DNA of 64,000 nt from Solirubrobacter sp963848475 (lineage in GTDB: Bacteria > Actinomycetota > Thermoleophilia > Solirubrobacterales > Solirubrobacteraceae): the NCBI GenBank assembly GCA_963848475.1, contig CAWKDW010000008.1, forward strand, positions 1 through 64,000, written 5' to 3'. The number at the start of each line of letters is the position of its first letter. Positions within the stretch are counted from its first letter, which is position 1. Shown piece after piece: positions 52,215-60,362 of the stretch. Made by a program: the position numbers and the translations under genes. The notes under the pieces were generated by a model. The model saw nothing but the letters and a program-made list of their open reading frames with translations, did no database searches and was not told the origin of the DNA.

Positions 52215-53050
52215 TAGACGGTGCGCGAGATGTGCGCGGGGCGCTCGCTGTAGGGCGGGTGTTGCCCGCGGTTCCACAGCCAGTTGTCGAGCAGCCGCGG
52301 GGCGACCCCCAGCTCGGCCGCCAGCCCCTCGCACGCGTGCACGGCGCACCCGCGCAATTCGAGTTCGAACTCGCCGCCCGCGATCAGGTCCAGGCCCTGG
52401 TCGATGCGCTGCGCGAGCTCGTCGGAGTAGCTGAGCACGCCGTCCAGGCGCAGCACGTGCGGGACGAGGTTGTCGGCGAAGATCGTCAGGCGATCGATGT
52501 CGGCGAACTCGACGACGCCCGCCATATGGAGATCGTTCGCGGCGATCTGCGCGCGCTTGTAGAACCCGCGATCGTCGAAGAACGGCATGCCGTCCGCGAG
52601 GCGCTCGGCCAGCGTCTCGGCGCTGTCGCCGAGGAACGCGAGCAGCGGGCGGTCGCCGAGGAACAGGCCGAGGTGGTTCAGCGCGGCCGAGTACAGGCGC
52701 ATCAGCTGGTGCTCGGGGTCGAGGCCCAGGACCTCGCCGACGGCCGCGGCGTCCAGCGCCCGCAGCTCGCCCGCCGCCCACGGGCCGCTGGCCCGGGCGT
52801 GGGCCGTGAGCCGCTGCGTCAGCGCGTCGGTGGTCGTGGAGAGCTCCTCGAACCAGCCGGAGCCGAAGTTGATCGAGTCGAGGATCAGCACGTAGCGGGC
52901 GACGTCGGCGGGTTCACCGTCGAGGAAGTGGAGGGTTTCGTTGAGCCCGACGATCCCACCGGCCGCGACCATGGCGTCCGGATCGATGCGCACGTGGCGC
53001 GCGTGGGCGGCGATCTCCGCGCAGTTGCGGCGGACGCGATCGGTCAGCAC
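52208..53050 (-). CDS. Queuosine salvage protein (DUF2419/Qng1 family)
   Basis: 280 residues. Family members are N-glycosidases that release the base queuine from queuosine or its 5'-phosphate for re-use. Matching blocks are LDSINFGSGWFEELSTTT (substrate-pocket region, where the eukaryotic proteins have LNFCFW), GFYKRAQIAANDLHMAG, and LTIFADNLVPHVLRLDGVL. The C-terminus LDNWLWNRGQHPPYSE also fits. One gene away lies a QueA-like enzyme, so this may be a queuosine-related locus. Divergent from a ThiY-like lipoprotein gene with only 30 bases between the starts. Confidence 0.85.
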   Translation of the reverse strand: MLTDRVRRNCAEIAAHARHVRIDPDAMVAAGGIVGLNETLHFLDGEPADVARYVLILDSINFGSGWFEELSTTTDALTQRLTAHARASGPWAAGELRALDAAAVGEVLGLDPEHQLMRLYSAALNHLGLFLGDRPLLAFLGDSAETLAERLADGMPFFDDRGFYKRAQIAANDLHMAGVVEFADIDRLTIFADNLVPHVLRLDGVLSYSDELAQRIDQGLDLIAGGEFELELRGCAVHACEGLAAELGVAPRLLDNWLWNRGQHPPYSERPAHISRTVYY

Positions 53051-53080
53051 AGCCGAACAGGCTACGGTGACGGGCCGTCG

Positions 53081-54019
53081 ATGCTGAAACGACTCGTCCT
53101 CCCACTGCTGCTGCTCGCGCCGCTCGCGGGCTGCGGATCGTCACCTGAGAGCCCTGCCGTCAAGCCCGCCGAGCCCGTCTCGATCGCGTTGGACTTCGTC
53201 CCGAACCCGGTGCACGCGCCGATCTACCTCGCCGGCGACAGGCTCAGGATCCGCAAGCCCGGTTCCGGCCCGGACTCGCTGAAACTCGTGTCCAGCGGCA
53301 AGGTCGACCTCGGCGTGCTCGACATCCACGACCTCGCGATCGCGCGTGAGCAGGGCAGCGACCTCGTGGCCGTCGGCGCACTCGTCGGCAAGCCGCTGGC
53401 GGCGCTGATCGCCCAGCCGGACGTAGCGCGCCCGCGAGCGCTGGAGGGGCGAACCGTCGGCGTCTCCGGACTGCCCTCGGATCCCGCGTTCGTGAACGCG
53501 ATCGTGGGCGACGACCGGGGTGACCCTTCGCGCGTGAAGGAGGTCACGATCGGCTTCAACGCGGTCTCGCGGCTGCTGACCAAGCGCGTCGACGCGGTAC
53601 CGGCCTTCTGGAACGCCGAAGGGGTGGCGCTCAAGCAGCGCGGGCTCGCCGCGCGCGAGTTCCGGGTCGAGGACTACGGCGCGCCGCCGTATCCGGAGGT
53701 GGTGCTCGTCACATCGCGCAAGACGCTCGAGACCAAGCGCGCGCGGATCGAGGGCGCGCTGGACGCGATCGCCGGCGGCCTCGACGCGACGCGCGAACGC
53801 CCCGACGAGGCCGTGCAGGTGATCGCCAAGGCCGCGGAGACGGACGACACCGAACTGGTGCGCGCACAGTTGGATGCGGTGCTGCCGGTGTTCGCGGACG
53901 ACCTACGGCTCGATCGGCCGGTGCTCGAAGAATGGGCCGATTTCGACAAGCGGATCGGGCTCGTCAAGGAGCGGCCGGACGTGGACCGCGCATTCGACTT
54001 CTCGCTGCGCGGCGAATAG
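53081..54019 (+). CDS. ThiY/NMT1-like substrate-binding lipoprotein
   Basis: 312 residues, lipobox LLLAPLAGCGSS. The sequence SIALDFVPNPVHAPIYLAGD is the hallmark start of thiamine-pyrimidine (HMP) and related nitrate/sulfonate/taurine binding proteins; later VDLGVLDIHDLAIAREQGSD and LTKRVDAVPAFWNAEGVALK. It appears somewhat short between the first strand and the SSGKVDLG block. No permease or ATPase gene accompanies it. Ligand unknown; a base-like molecule would fit its divergence from the queuosine-salvage gene, but this is speculation. Confidence 0.8.
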   Translation: MLKRLVLPLLLLAPLAGCGSSPESPAVKPAEPVSIALDFVPNPVHAPIYLAGDRLRIRKPGSGPDSLKLVSSGKVDLGVLDIHDLAIAREQGSDLVAVGALVGKPLAALIAQPDVARPRALEGRTVGVSGLPSDPAFVNAIVGDDRGDPSRVKEVTIGFNAVSRLLTKRVDAVPAFWNAEGVALKQRGLAAREFRVEDYGAPPYPEVVLVTSRKTLETKRARIEGALDAIAGGLDATRERPDEAVQVIAKAAETDDTELVRAQLDAVLPVFADDLRLDRPVLEEWADFDKRIGLVKERPDVDRAFDFSLRGE

Positions 54020-54107
54020 GTGCGGGGCGCCCGAACGGCTGTCACTCGTTCGGGCGGCCACCGATCTCGTTGGGGCCTTTCGGCCGCCAGGCTGTAGAGC
54101 CGAGTGT

Positions 54108-54127
54108 GGTGGGCATAAATGCCCACC
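54108..54127. terminator. 20-bp palindrome between convergent genes
   Basis: ggtgggcat, aa, atgcccacc: a perfect 9-bp inverted repeat with a two-base spacer, in the 216-base gap between the ThiY-like gene (plus) and a sensor kinase (minus). The tight spacer favours a DNA-binding site; the position favours two-way termination. The rest of the gap shows nothing recognisable. Confidence 0.45.
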
Positions 54128-54235
54128 GCCGGTTGCTATGTCCTAACTGTCCGGCGGATCAACCATGTAGTCCAAGCAGCATTGCGCACATGCTCGGCCT
54201 GCGCAACCCCGATTGTCAGAGCTCGATCCTGAGCG

Positions 54236-55654
54236 TCAGGTGAGAGGAAGGACGGCGCGCACGATCGTTCCCTCGCCCGCCGGCGACTCCACCACGAGCC
54301 GCCCGCCGAGCGCCTCGACGCGATCCGCGAGTCCGCGCAACCCGGTGCCGTTGCTCTCGCTCGGATCCGCCCCGCCGCGGCCGTCGTCGACGATCTCGAC
54401 CTCCAGCTCCCCGTTGGCCGACGTCATCCGCACGCGCAACTCGGTCGCGTCGGCGTACTTGACCGCGTTGGTCAGGCTCTCGGCGACGACGAAGTAGACC
54501 GCGGCCTCGACCGGTCCGGCGAGCCGCTCCTCCGGCACGCCCTCGACGCTCAGCGGCAGCGGCGAGCGCGACGCGAGCGTCTCCAGCGCCGGCGCGAGGC
54601 CGCGATCGGCGAGCACCGCGGGATGCAGGCCGCGAGCCAGCTCGCGCAGCTCGGCGAGCGCCTGCTCGAGCTCGTGCGCGGCGCCGCGCAGCAGCGTGAT
54701 CGCCGCGTCCGGGTCGCCGAGTCGCTTCTCGAGCACCCGCAGCTGCACCGCGAGCGCGACGAGGCGCTGCTGCGCGCCGTCGTGAAGGTTGCGCTCCAGG
54801 CGCCGGCGCTCCGTGACCCCGGCTTCGAGGATGCGCACGCGCGACGCGTTGACCTCGGCGCGGGCCTCCGCGCTCTCCAGGGCCAGCGCGACGAGCTCGG
54901 CGAAGCCCGCCAGCCGGTGCTCGGCATCGTTGCCCAGCGAGCCCACCGACGCGACGAGCACGAGCCCCCACGTCCGCCCGCCGGCGACCACCGGCGCCGC
55001 GACCGCCGAGCGGTAGCCGCGATTGCGCATCAACTCGGCGGCGTGTCCGCGGATCTCCGCGTAGTCCTCGATCCGCGCCGGCCGGCCGGTGCGGGCGACG
55101 AGCGCGGTCAGCCCGTCGCTGTCGGCCAGCGGCACCGAGGTGCCGACGACGAAGCCGCCCGGATCGTCATCGGCCCAGCGGCCGACGGTCCAGGCGTCCC
55201 CGCCCTCGTAGCGGATGGTCGCCGCCGAGCGCGCGTGCAACAGGCGCCCGGCCTCCTCCGCCACGGACTGGAAGACGGCTTCGGGCTCGGGCGCGGAGGC
55301 GACGAGCGTCGCGACCCGGCGTAGCGCGGACTGCTCCTCCGCGAGCTGCGCCAGGGCCTCGTGCGCGCCCGCGTCGAGCACCATGCCGATCAGCCCGTCG
55401 TCGAGCGTGAACAGCGTCCCGGAGACCGGCAGCCGTCGCTCGCCCCCGAGCCGCACGCGCCGCGGCGCCCCCGTCCCGGCGAGCATGGCGCGCACCTCGG
55501 TCGCCAGCGGGCCCTCATCGAGCACGCGGCCCGCCTGTACCCCGGTCGTCATCGTGAACGCCGTGTTCGCGTAGGCGACACGCAGGGTGCCGTCGAAGCA
55601 GCCGACCGCCGCGGGCGTCGCGTCGAGCAACCCGCGCAGCGCAGCGGGGGTCAT
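54236..55654 (-). CDS. Orphan PAS-GAF sensor histidine kinase
   Basis: 472 residues from ATG 55654. PAS-like N-terminus (LLDATPAAVGCFDGTLRVAY), GAF domain (about 125-280; GYRSAVAAPVVAGGRTWGLV), HisKA_3 helix with His in TERRRLERNLHDGAQQRLVA, and HATPase domain (FVVAESLTNAVKYADATELR, IVDDGRGGADPSESNGTGLR). No membrane segment and no adjacent regulator gene. Similar in its C-terminal half to the kinase at 26194, so the two are paralogues. Confidence 0.88.
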   Translation of the reverse strand: MTPAALRGLLDATPAAVGCFDGTLRVAYANTAFTMTTGVQAGRVLDEGPLATEVRAMLAGTGAPRRVRLGGERRLPVSGTLFTLDDGLIGMVLDAGAHEALAQLAEEQSALRRVATLVASAPEPEAVFQSVAEEAGRLLHARSAATIRYEGGDAWTVGRWADDDPGGFVVGTSVPLADSDGLTALVARTGRPARIEDYAEIRGHAAELMRNRGYRSAVAAPVVAGGRTWGLVLVASVGSLGNDAEHRLAGFAELVALALESAEARAEVNASRVRILEAGVTERRRLERNLHDGAQQRLVALAVQLRVLEKRLGDPDAAITLLRGAAHELEQALAELRELARGLHPAVLADRGLAPALETLASRSPLPLSVEGVPEERLAGPVEAAVYFVVAESLTNAVKYADATELRVRMTSANGELEVEIVDDGRGGADPSESNGTGLRGLADRVEALGGRLVVESPAGEGTIVRAVLPLT

Positions 55655-55703
55655 CGAACCGGACGTCCTCGGACTACGCGATGGCCTCGCCGCGGGCATT
55701 CGC

Positions 55704-55766
55704 CACTAGACGCTAGTGCGTCGTCCCAGCGGATCGTGTGCCCCCGACGAAGATACGGGGGCACAC
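55704..55766. promoter_or_regulatory. Two palindromes in a divergent promoter region
   Basis: cactag-acg-ctagtg at 55704-55718, and gtgtgcccccg (55736-55746) pairing with cgggggcacac (55756-55766) around nine bases. They lie between the starts of the sensor kinase (minus, 55654) and the lysozyme-like gene (plus, 55899). Both could be operators; the second could also be a hairpin in the long leader of the plus-strand gene. Confidence 0.45.
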
Positions 55767-55898
55767 GCCGGGATCAAGCGTCTCCGGACGCGCGATCGCG
55801 GTCAAGGTCGCGGCACTGTCCGAGGGTCTAGAGATCGCCCTCCCGCAGGCCAGCTTGCAGGACCACGGCGCCGCGCGGCTAGCGTGAGCGGCTTCGCC

Positions 55899-56897
55899 AT
55901 GGTCCGCGCTCTCTGCACCCTGTTCGCCGCTGTGCTGGTGACCGCGCTGGCGGCCGCTCCGGCGGGTGGGCAGAGCGAGGGCAAGCTGCGCGATCGCATC
56001 GGCGCCGGCAAGGCGCAGGAGCGGACGCTCGCGAGTGCCGCCGCGCGGCTCGGGCGCCTGGAGCGCGCGACCGCGCGCGAGGTCGCCGTGCTCGAGGGCC
56101 GGCTCGGGGCGGCCCAGAGCGAACTGGATGCCGCCGACGGGCGGCTGGCGTCGACCGAGGCGCGCCTGACGGAAGCGCGCCGCCGCGTGACCCGGCTGCG
56201 CTCGCGGCTCGCGGAGGTGCGCGTGAAGCTCAGCTCGCTCCTGCGCGAGCGCTATATGGGCGACCGCCCGGACTTCGTCACCGTCGTGCTGCACGCCGAC
56301 GGCTTCCCCCAGTTGCTCGAGACGCTGACGTTCGTGCGCCGCGTCGAGCGGGCGGACACGCGCGTCCTCGGACTCGTGCGTTCGGCACGCTCGGACGCGG
56401 GGCGCGAGCGGCACGTGCTGGCGACGCTGGCCGAGCGCCGCGAGCGGGAGGCCAAGGCGGTCCGCGCCCGCCGCGACGCGCTCGCCGGCATCACCGCCGG
56501 CCTGCGCGAGCGCCAGAGCCTGCTCGGCCGCGCCCACGCCGCCCGGCTCGCCGCCCTCGGCCGCGCACGCGGCAGCCGCACGCGCGCCGAGCGCGAACTG
56601 CGCAGCCTGCTCGCCGCCCGCGCCCGCGCCGTCGCCTCCGCCGGACCGCACGGCCCGTGGGCGATCCCGTGGCCGATCGTGCAGTGCGAGTCAGGCGGCC
56701 AGAACACCGGGCCCAACTCCGCCACCGCCTCCGGCTACTACCAGATCACCGACGCGACCTGGAAGGGCCTCGGCGGCTCGACCCCGAGCGCCTACCAGGC
56801 CTCCAAGGCCGAGCAGGACCGCCTCGCCGCCCGCCTCTGGGCCGGCGGAGCCGGCCGCGACAACTGGGTCTGCGCGAGCCTCGTCGACGACGTGTAG
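55899..56897 (+). CDS. Secreted coiled-coil protein with transglycosylase-like (Rpf-type) domain
   Basis: 332 residues with a signal peptide (LCTLFAAVLVTALAAAPAGG). Residues 30-250 are a long Arg/Glu/Ala-rich coiled coil of the kind found in cell-wall hydrolases (RERYMGDRPDFVTVVLHADG is the conserved turn between the helices). The C-terminal 75 residues are a lysozyme-like domain: PWPIVQCESGGQNTGPNSAT with the catalytic Glu, and SGYYQITDATWKGLGGS. It should cleave peptidoglycan outside the cell. An upstream GTG at 55884 is an alternative start. Intact. Confidence 0.85.
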   Translation: MVRALCTLFAAVLVTALAAAPAGGQSEGKLRDRIGAGKAQERTLASAAARLGRLERATAREVAVLEGRLGAAQSELDAADGRLASTEARLTEARRRVTRLRSRLAEVRVKLSSLLRERYMGDRPDFVTVVLHADGFPQLLETLTFVRRVERADTRVLGLVRSARSDAGRERHVLATLAERREREAKAVRARRDALAGITAGLRERQSLLGRAHAARLAALGRARGSRTRAERELRSLLAARARAVASAGPHGPWAIPWPIVQCESGGQNTGPNSATASGYYQITDATWKGLGGSTPSAYQASKAEQDRLAARLWAGGAGRDNWVCASLVDDV

Positions 56898-56985
56898 TGC
56901 GGTGGGGGTGGCGCTGCGCGCGGCCGCGGCCGCCAGTGCGCCTCCCGCCGCGCCCCTCGCCGTCGCGGTGCGCCGCGCACGCGAA

Positions 56986-57022
56986 CGTCGAGTTTGGCGA
57001 GTAGAGCCCGAGAAACTCGACG
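56986..57022. terminator. 10-bp inverted repeat between convergent genes
   Basis: cgtcgagttt (56986-56995) pairs with aaactcgacg (57013-57022); the spacer itself holds ggcgag and ctcgcc lies just outside. It sits between the lysozyme-like gene and the convergent vWA gene, so it is a likely bidirectional terminator, giving a U-rich arm on either strand. Confidence 0.6.
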
Positions 57023-57067
57023 CTCGCCACGGCCCGGCGCGCGGCGCGGCGGCGACCTCGCCGCTCG

Positions 57068-58306
57068 TCACCCCTCACGGCCGCGCTTGCGCGCCTTGAG
57101 CGCGTGCTCGGCGCGGCTGCGCTTCGCCGCCCAGGCGCCGTCGCCGGAGGCCGTGCGGTCCGCCAGTTCGGCGAGGATCGCGGCCTCCTCGCGTAGCTCC
57201 GGCGCGGGCGCGGCCGCCAGCGCGGCTCCCGCTGCGGTGTAGGCGGCGATCGCGCCGCCCGAGTCGCCGCGACTGAGCGCCTCGGCCGCGCGGCGCTTGG
57301 CGTCCTGGGCCTGGAGGAACAGGCGCTCCGTCTGCACCTTCGCGTCGCGCATCCGGCCCGCGGCCTCGTCGCCCGGCACGACGTTGACGGTCAGCGGCAG
57401 CGTGATCGTCTCCTCCGTGAACGCGGGCACGGTGACGTAGCGCAGCTCGAGCGAGGCGATCTCCGCCAGGCCGAGGCCCGGCAGCGCCGGGACGGCGAAG
57501 GACAGCACGAGCTTGCGCTCCTCGCCTGCCCAGAGGTCGCCGAGCTCGATCATCACGCCGTTCTCGACCGGCTGGGAAGGCAGGTCGTTCCAGATCGTCA
57601 CCGTCTCCACGGACCCGCGCGGGCGGACGATCAGGCTCGCGGCCTGGATCGTCTTCGAGAGCAGTCCGGCGACCTCGCCCGCCACGACCGCGCCGGCCCC
57701 GTCGCCATCGGCCGCGAAGGCGTGCGAGCCCTGGCCGCCGCCCGCGATCGCCGCCAGCAGCGTCTCGTCGTAGCCGAGGCCGATCCCGACCGTCGACGTC
57801 GTCACGCCGTGCGCCCGCGCGGCCGCGGCGACGCCCGCGAGCTGGTCGGGATCGACGACGCCCGCGTTGGCGTGCCCGTCGCTGAGCAGCAGCAGCGTCG
57901 CGCCCGCGGGGCCGGCGACCCGCCGCGCCTCCTGCAGCCCGCGCAGCAGCCCGCCCGAGAGGTTCGTGCACCCGCCCGACGAGATCGACAGCACGGCGGC
58001 GCGCAGCGCCGCCTTGTCGAGCACCGGCCCGGCGGGTACGACGACGTCCACCTCGTCGTCGAACGCGACGACGCCGAAGCGGTCCGCGGGGTCCAGCCGG
58101 CCCACGAGCTCCGCCAGCGCGACGCACGCGGCGTCCAGCCGCTCGCCGCTCATCGAGCCGCTGCGGTCGAGCACGACCTGCACCGTCGCGGGCGCCCGGG
58201 GCACGTCGCGCTGCTCGGCCGGCGCCGCCAACTCCAGCAGCACCGTCACTTCGTCATCCTGCTCGACGGCGACGAGGTCGACGTCGATCTGGGCATCGAG
58301 CTTCAT
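57068..58306 (-). CDS. von Willebrand factor A domain protein
   Basis: 412 residues, no signal peptide. The MIDAS metal site is complete: TVQVVLDRSGSMSGERLDAA (DxSxS), the Thr in SSGGCTNLSGGLLRG and the Asp in LLLLSDGHANAGVVD. The C-terminal part is a beta domain (GSVETVTIWNDLPSQPVENG) and a helical tail rich in Ala, Arg and Lys. ATG at 58306 gives MKLDAQIDVDLVAVEQ. Similar proteins bind partners in a metal-dependent way; no MoxR ATPase is near. It is transcribed away from the PPOX gene with a 12-base gap. Confidence 0.82.
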   Translation of the reverse strand: MKLDAQIDVDLVAVEQDDEVTVLLELAAPAEQRDVPRAPATVQVVLDRSGSMSGERLDAACVALAELVGRLDPADRFGVVAFDDEVDVVVPAGPVLDKAALRAAVLSISSGGCTNLSGGLLRGLQEARRVAGPAGATLLLLSDGHANAGVVDPDQLAGVAAAARAHGVTTSTVGIGLGYDETLLAAIAGGGQGSHAFAADGDGAGAVVAGEVAGLLSKTIQAASLIVRPRGSVETVTIWNDLPSQPVENGVMIELGDLWAGEERKLVLSFAVPALPGLGLAEIASLELRYVTVPAFTEETITLPLTVNVVPGDEAAGRMRDAKVQTERLFLQAQDAKRRAAEALSRGDSGGAIAAYTAAGAALAAAPAPELREEAAILAELADRTASGDGAWAAKRSRAEHALKARKRGREG

Positions 58307-58318
58307 GCTGTAGAGGTC

Positions 58319-58747
58319 GTGACGCGCTACACGAACCTGACGGACCTGCCCGAGTGGGCACGACGGCTGCTCGAAGACACGCCGGTGGCCCACCTCGGCC
58401 TGCTCGACGAGGAAGGCGAGCCGCGCGTCCAGCCGGTCACGTTCGCGCGACTCGGCGACACGATCGTCAGCGCGATCGACGACAAGCCCAAGCGCACCGT
58501 CCCGGCGCGAATCCAACGCCTGCGCGATCACCCGCGCGCCGCCCTCACCGTCGACCGCTACGACGCCGACTGGACGCGGCTCGCCTGGGTGCAGGTGCTC
58601 GGCGACATCGCCATCGAGGAGGGCGTCGAGCCCGAGGCGCTCGCCGCTCTACAGCACCGCTATCCGGCCTACCGCGACCGGCCGCCGAAAGGACCGCTGT
58701 TGAAACTCCGACCAGTGCGGGTTCTCACGTGGAGCGCCAGCGGTTAG
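58319..58747 (+). CDS. PPOX-class F420-type pyridoxamine-oxidase-fold protein
   Basis: 142 residues from GTG 58319. The split-barrel pattern is LLEDTPVAHLGLLDEEGEPR, VQPVTFARLGDTIVSAIDDK, and PRAALTVDRYDADWTRLAWV, matching the actinobacterial TIGR03668-like family (from memory), members of which bind coenzyme F420. The expected reaction is F420-dependent reduction of an unknown substrate. Very short spacing to the divergent vWA gene means their promoters overlap. Confidence 0.82.
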   Translation: MTRYTNLTDLPEWARRLLEDTPVAHLGLLDEEGEPRVQPVTFARLGDTIVSAIDDKPKRTVPARIQRLRDHPRAALTVDRYDADWTRLAWVQVLGDIAIEEGVEPEALAALQHRYPAYRDRPPKGPLLKLRPVRVLTWSASG

Positions 58748-58756
58748 GCTCGCGGC

Positions 58757-59449
58757 ATGCCCATGTCCGCTCGCCTCGCCGGCCTGCTGGCCGCGACCGT
58801 CCTCGTCCTCACTCCAGCGGCCGCGCTCGCCCAGGACGAGGAGGGCGATCGCTGCGAGCCGCGCAAGCAGGGTGAGCAGTGCGGCGAGGGCAACGGGCGC
58901 AGGACGCCGGGCGGTGGCAACACCGGCAACGTCTCGCACAAGGGCTGGCCGGCGATCACCGGGATCCTCTGGAAGGTGCTCGACCGTCGCGATCACCAGC
59001 GCACCGGCACCGAGGACAACGACGAGCTGCTCGGCCATCACGGTGACGACACGATCATCGGCGGCGCGGGCAAGGACGTCCTCTGGGGCGACTGGGAGCT
59101 CAAGGGCAACGGCTCCAACCAGACCGACGTGCTGCGCGGCGGCGACGGCAACGACTTCCTCTATCCCAGCCACGGCAAGAACAACCTCTACGGCGGCGCC
59201 GGCAACGACCGGATCATCGCCTACTACGGCCACGGCCTGATCGACTGCGGCCCGGGCAAGAACGACTACGCCCAGACGCGCTGGCAGAGCAACGCCTACA
59301 AGGTGCGCAACTGCGAGCACATCCGGCACTTCTGCGCGTTCGGCTCAAAGCCGAACGGCGACTGCAAGAAGCCCGGCGAGAGCAGCCTCGCCGTGCTCAC
59401 CCGTCAGGCCAACCAGGCTTCCTTGTTGAGCTTCTTGGACGCCTGGTAG
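58757..59449 (+). CDS. Secreted RTX-type calcium-binding repeat protein
   Basis: 230 residues with a signal peptide (LAGLLAATVLVLTPAAALAQ). The centre contains nonapeptide-like repeats: DDTIIGGAGKDVLWGDWE, TDVLRGGDGNDFLYP and NNLYGGAGNDRIIAYYG, the GGxGxDxux pattern of hemolysin-type parallel beta-rolls that fold on Ca2+. Four Cys in the outer parts may form disulfides. The C-terminal 15 residues overlap, in antisense, the end of an HhH-GPD gene by 46 bases, so the true stop may be earlier with an indel hidden near 59390. Confidence 0.78.
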   Translation: MPMSARLAGLLAATVLVLTPAAALAQDEEGDRCEPRKQGEQCGEGNGRRTPGGGNTGNVSHKGWPAITGILWKVLDRRDHQRTGTEDNDELLGHHGDDTIIGGAGKDVLWGDWELKGNGSNQTDVLRGGDGNDFLYPSHGKNNLYGGAGNDRIIAYYGHGLIDCGPGKNDYAQTRWQSNAYKVRNCEHIRHFCAFGSKPNGDCKKPGESSLAVLTRQANQASLLSFLDAW

Positions 59450-59940
59450 TCCGCGAGCGCCGCCGCGGAGTCCACGTCGCCGAGCGTCGGGTGCCACGGC
59501 ACCAGCGGCTCCGCGGTCGCCACGCCGAAGCGCTTGGCCAGCACGGAGCCGAGCGCCTTGACCTTCATCGTCCCGAACCCGGGCAGCGCCTCGAGGTTCG
59601 CGCGCAGCTCGTCGGTGGTCGTCGCCTCGGTCCAGACGCGCGCCGCGTGGCCGTCGTAGTGCTCCAAGACATGCACGGCGAGCTCGTGCACGCGCGTGGC
59701 CATCGCGCCCGGGAAGCGATGGATCGCCGGCCGCTCGCGGAAGATCGGGTCGAGATCGGCCGCCGCGACGCCGACCGGATCCAGCGTGCCGAGCCGCTCG
59801 CGCAACACGTAGGGGCCCATGAACGCCTTCTGCACCTGCACCTGCTGGTCGAGCGCGAACCCGACCAGCAGCGCGAACGCGTCCTGCACCAGCAGCTGGT
59901 CGGCCTCGTCGTTGCCGGTGAAGTGCAGGCGGTCGGTCAC
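59404..59940 (-). CDS. HhH-GPD family DNA-repair-like protein
   Basis: 178 residues from GTG 59940. Starts VTDRLHFTGNDEADQLLVQD, then LLVGFALDQQVQVQKAFMGP and the helix-hairpin-helix LEALPGFGTMKVKALGSVLA typical of base-excision glycosylases. The catalytic Asp region is unclear (PLVPWHPTLGDVDSAAALAD), and no Fe-S Cys motif is present, so enzymatic activity is uncertain. Overlaps the cupin gene upstream by four bases. Confidence 0.82.
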   Translation of the reverse strand: MTDRLHFTGNDEADQLLVQDAFALLVGFALDQQVQVQKAFMGPYVLRERLGTLDPVGVAAADLDPIFRERPAIHRFPGAMATRVHELAVHVLEHYDGHAARVWTEATTTDELRANLEALPGFGTMKVKALGSVLAKRFGVATAEPLVPWHPTLGDVDSAAALADYQASKKLNKEAWLA

Positions 59941-60362
59941 GGCGCGAGCTCCGGCGGCAGCGCCTTCGGCCCGTCGGGATAGAGGAACGCCAGCGTCTCC
60001 TCGGACATCTCGAGCGTGTTCGCGGCCTCGTTCGGCGCGCCGAACACGAGCCACAGCACGTCCTCGGACGTGTCGTTGAACACCTGCCGCACGCTCTCGG
60101 GCGTGACCAGCAGCGAGGACAGGCGCGGGAGCTCGATCAGGTCGTCGTCGATCCGGATCCGCCCCACGCCCTCGATCACCACGTAGAGCTCGTGCGTCTC
60201 GCGATGCCGGTGCCTGGTCGAGGCCTGCCCGGGGCGCAGGCGCCAGAAGCGGGCGCCGAGGTCCGTCGCGCCCAACTGCTTGGCGAGGTCGGTGTTGAGG
60301 ACGCCCATCTGGTTCGACGGGCGCCAGAACGCCTCGCCGGCGGGCAGGACGGAGTAGCTCAT
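59937..60362 (-). CDS. Small cupin-domain protein
   Basis: 141 residues. The cupin core shows RPGQASTRHRHRETHELYVV (HxHx4-5E metal motif) and IRIDDDLIELPRLSSLLVTP with VFNDTSEDVLWLVFGAP. It probably binds a metal ion; many such proteins are sugar-phosphate isomerases or dioxygenases, but nothing here decides. ATG at 60362 overlaps the stop of the secreted propeller-like protein gene by four bases. Confidence 0.82.
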   Translation of the reverse strand: MSYSVLPAGEAFWRPSNQMGVLNTDLAKQLGATDLGARFWRLRPGQASTRHRHRETHELYVVIEGVGRIRIDDDLIELPRLSSLLVTPESVRQVFNDTSEDVLWLVFGAPNEAANTLEMSEETLAFLYPDGPKALPPELAP

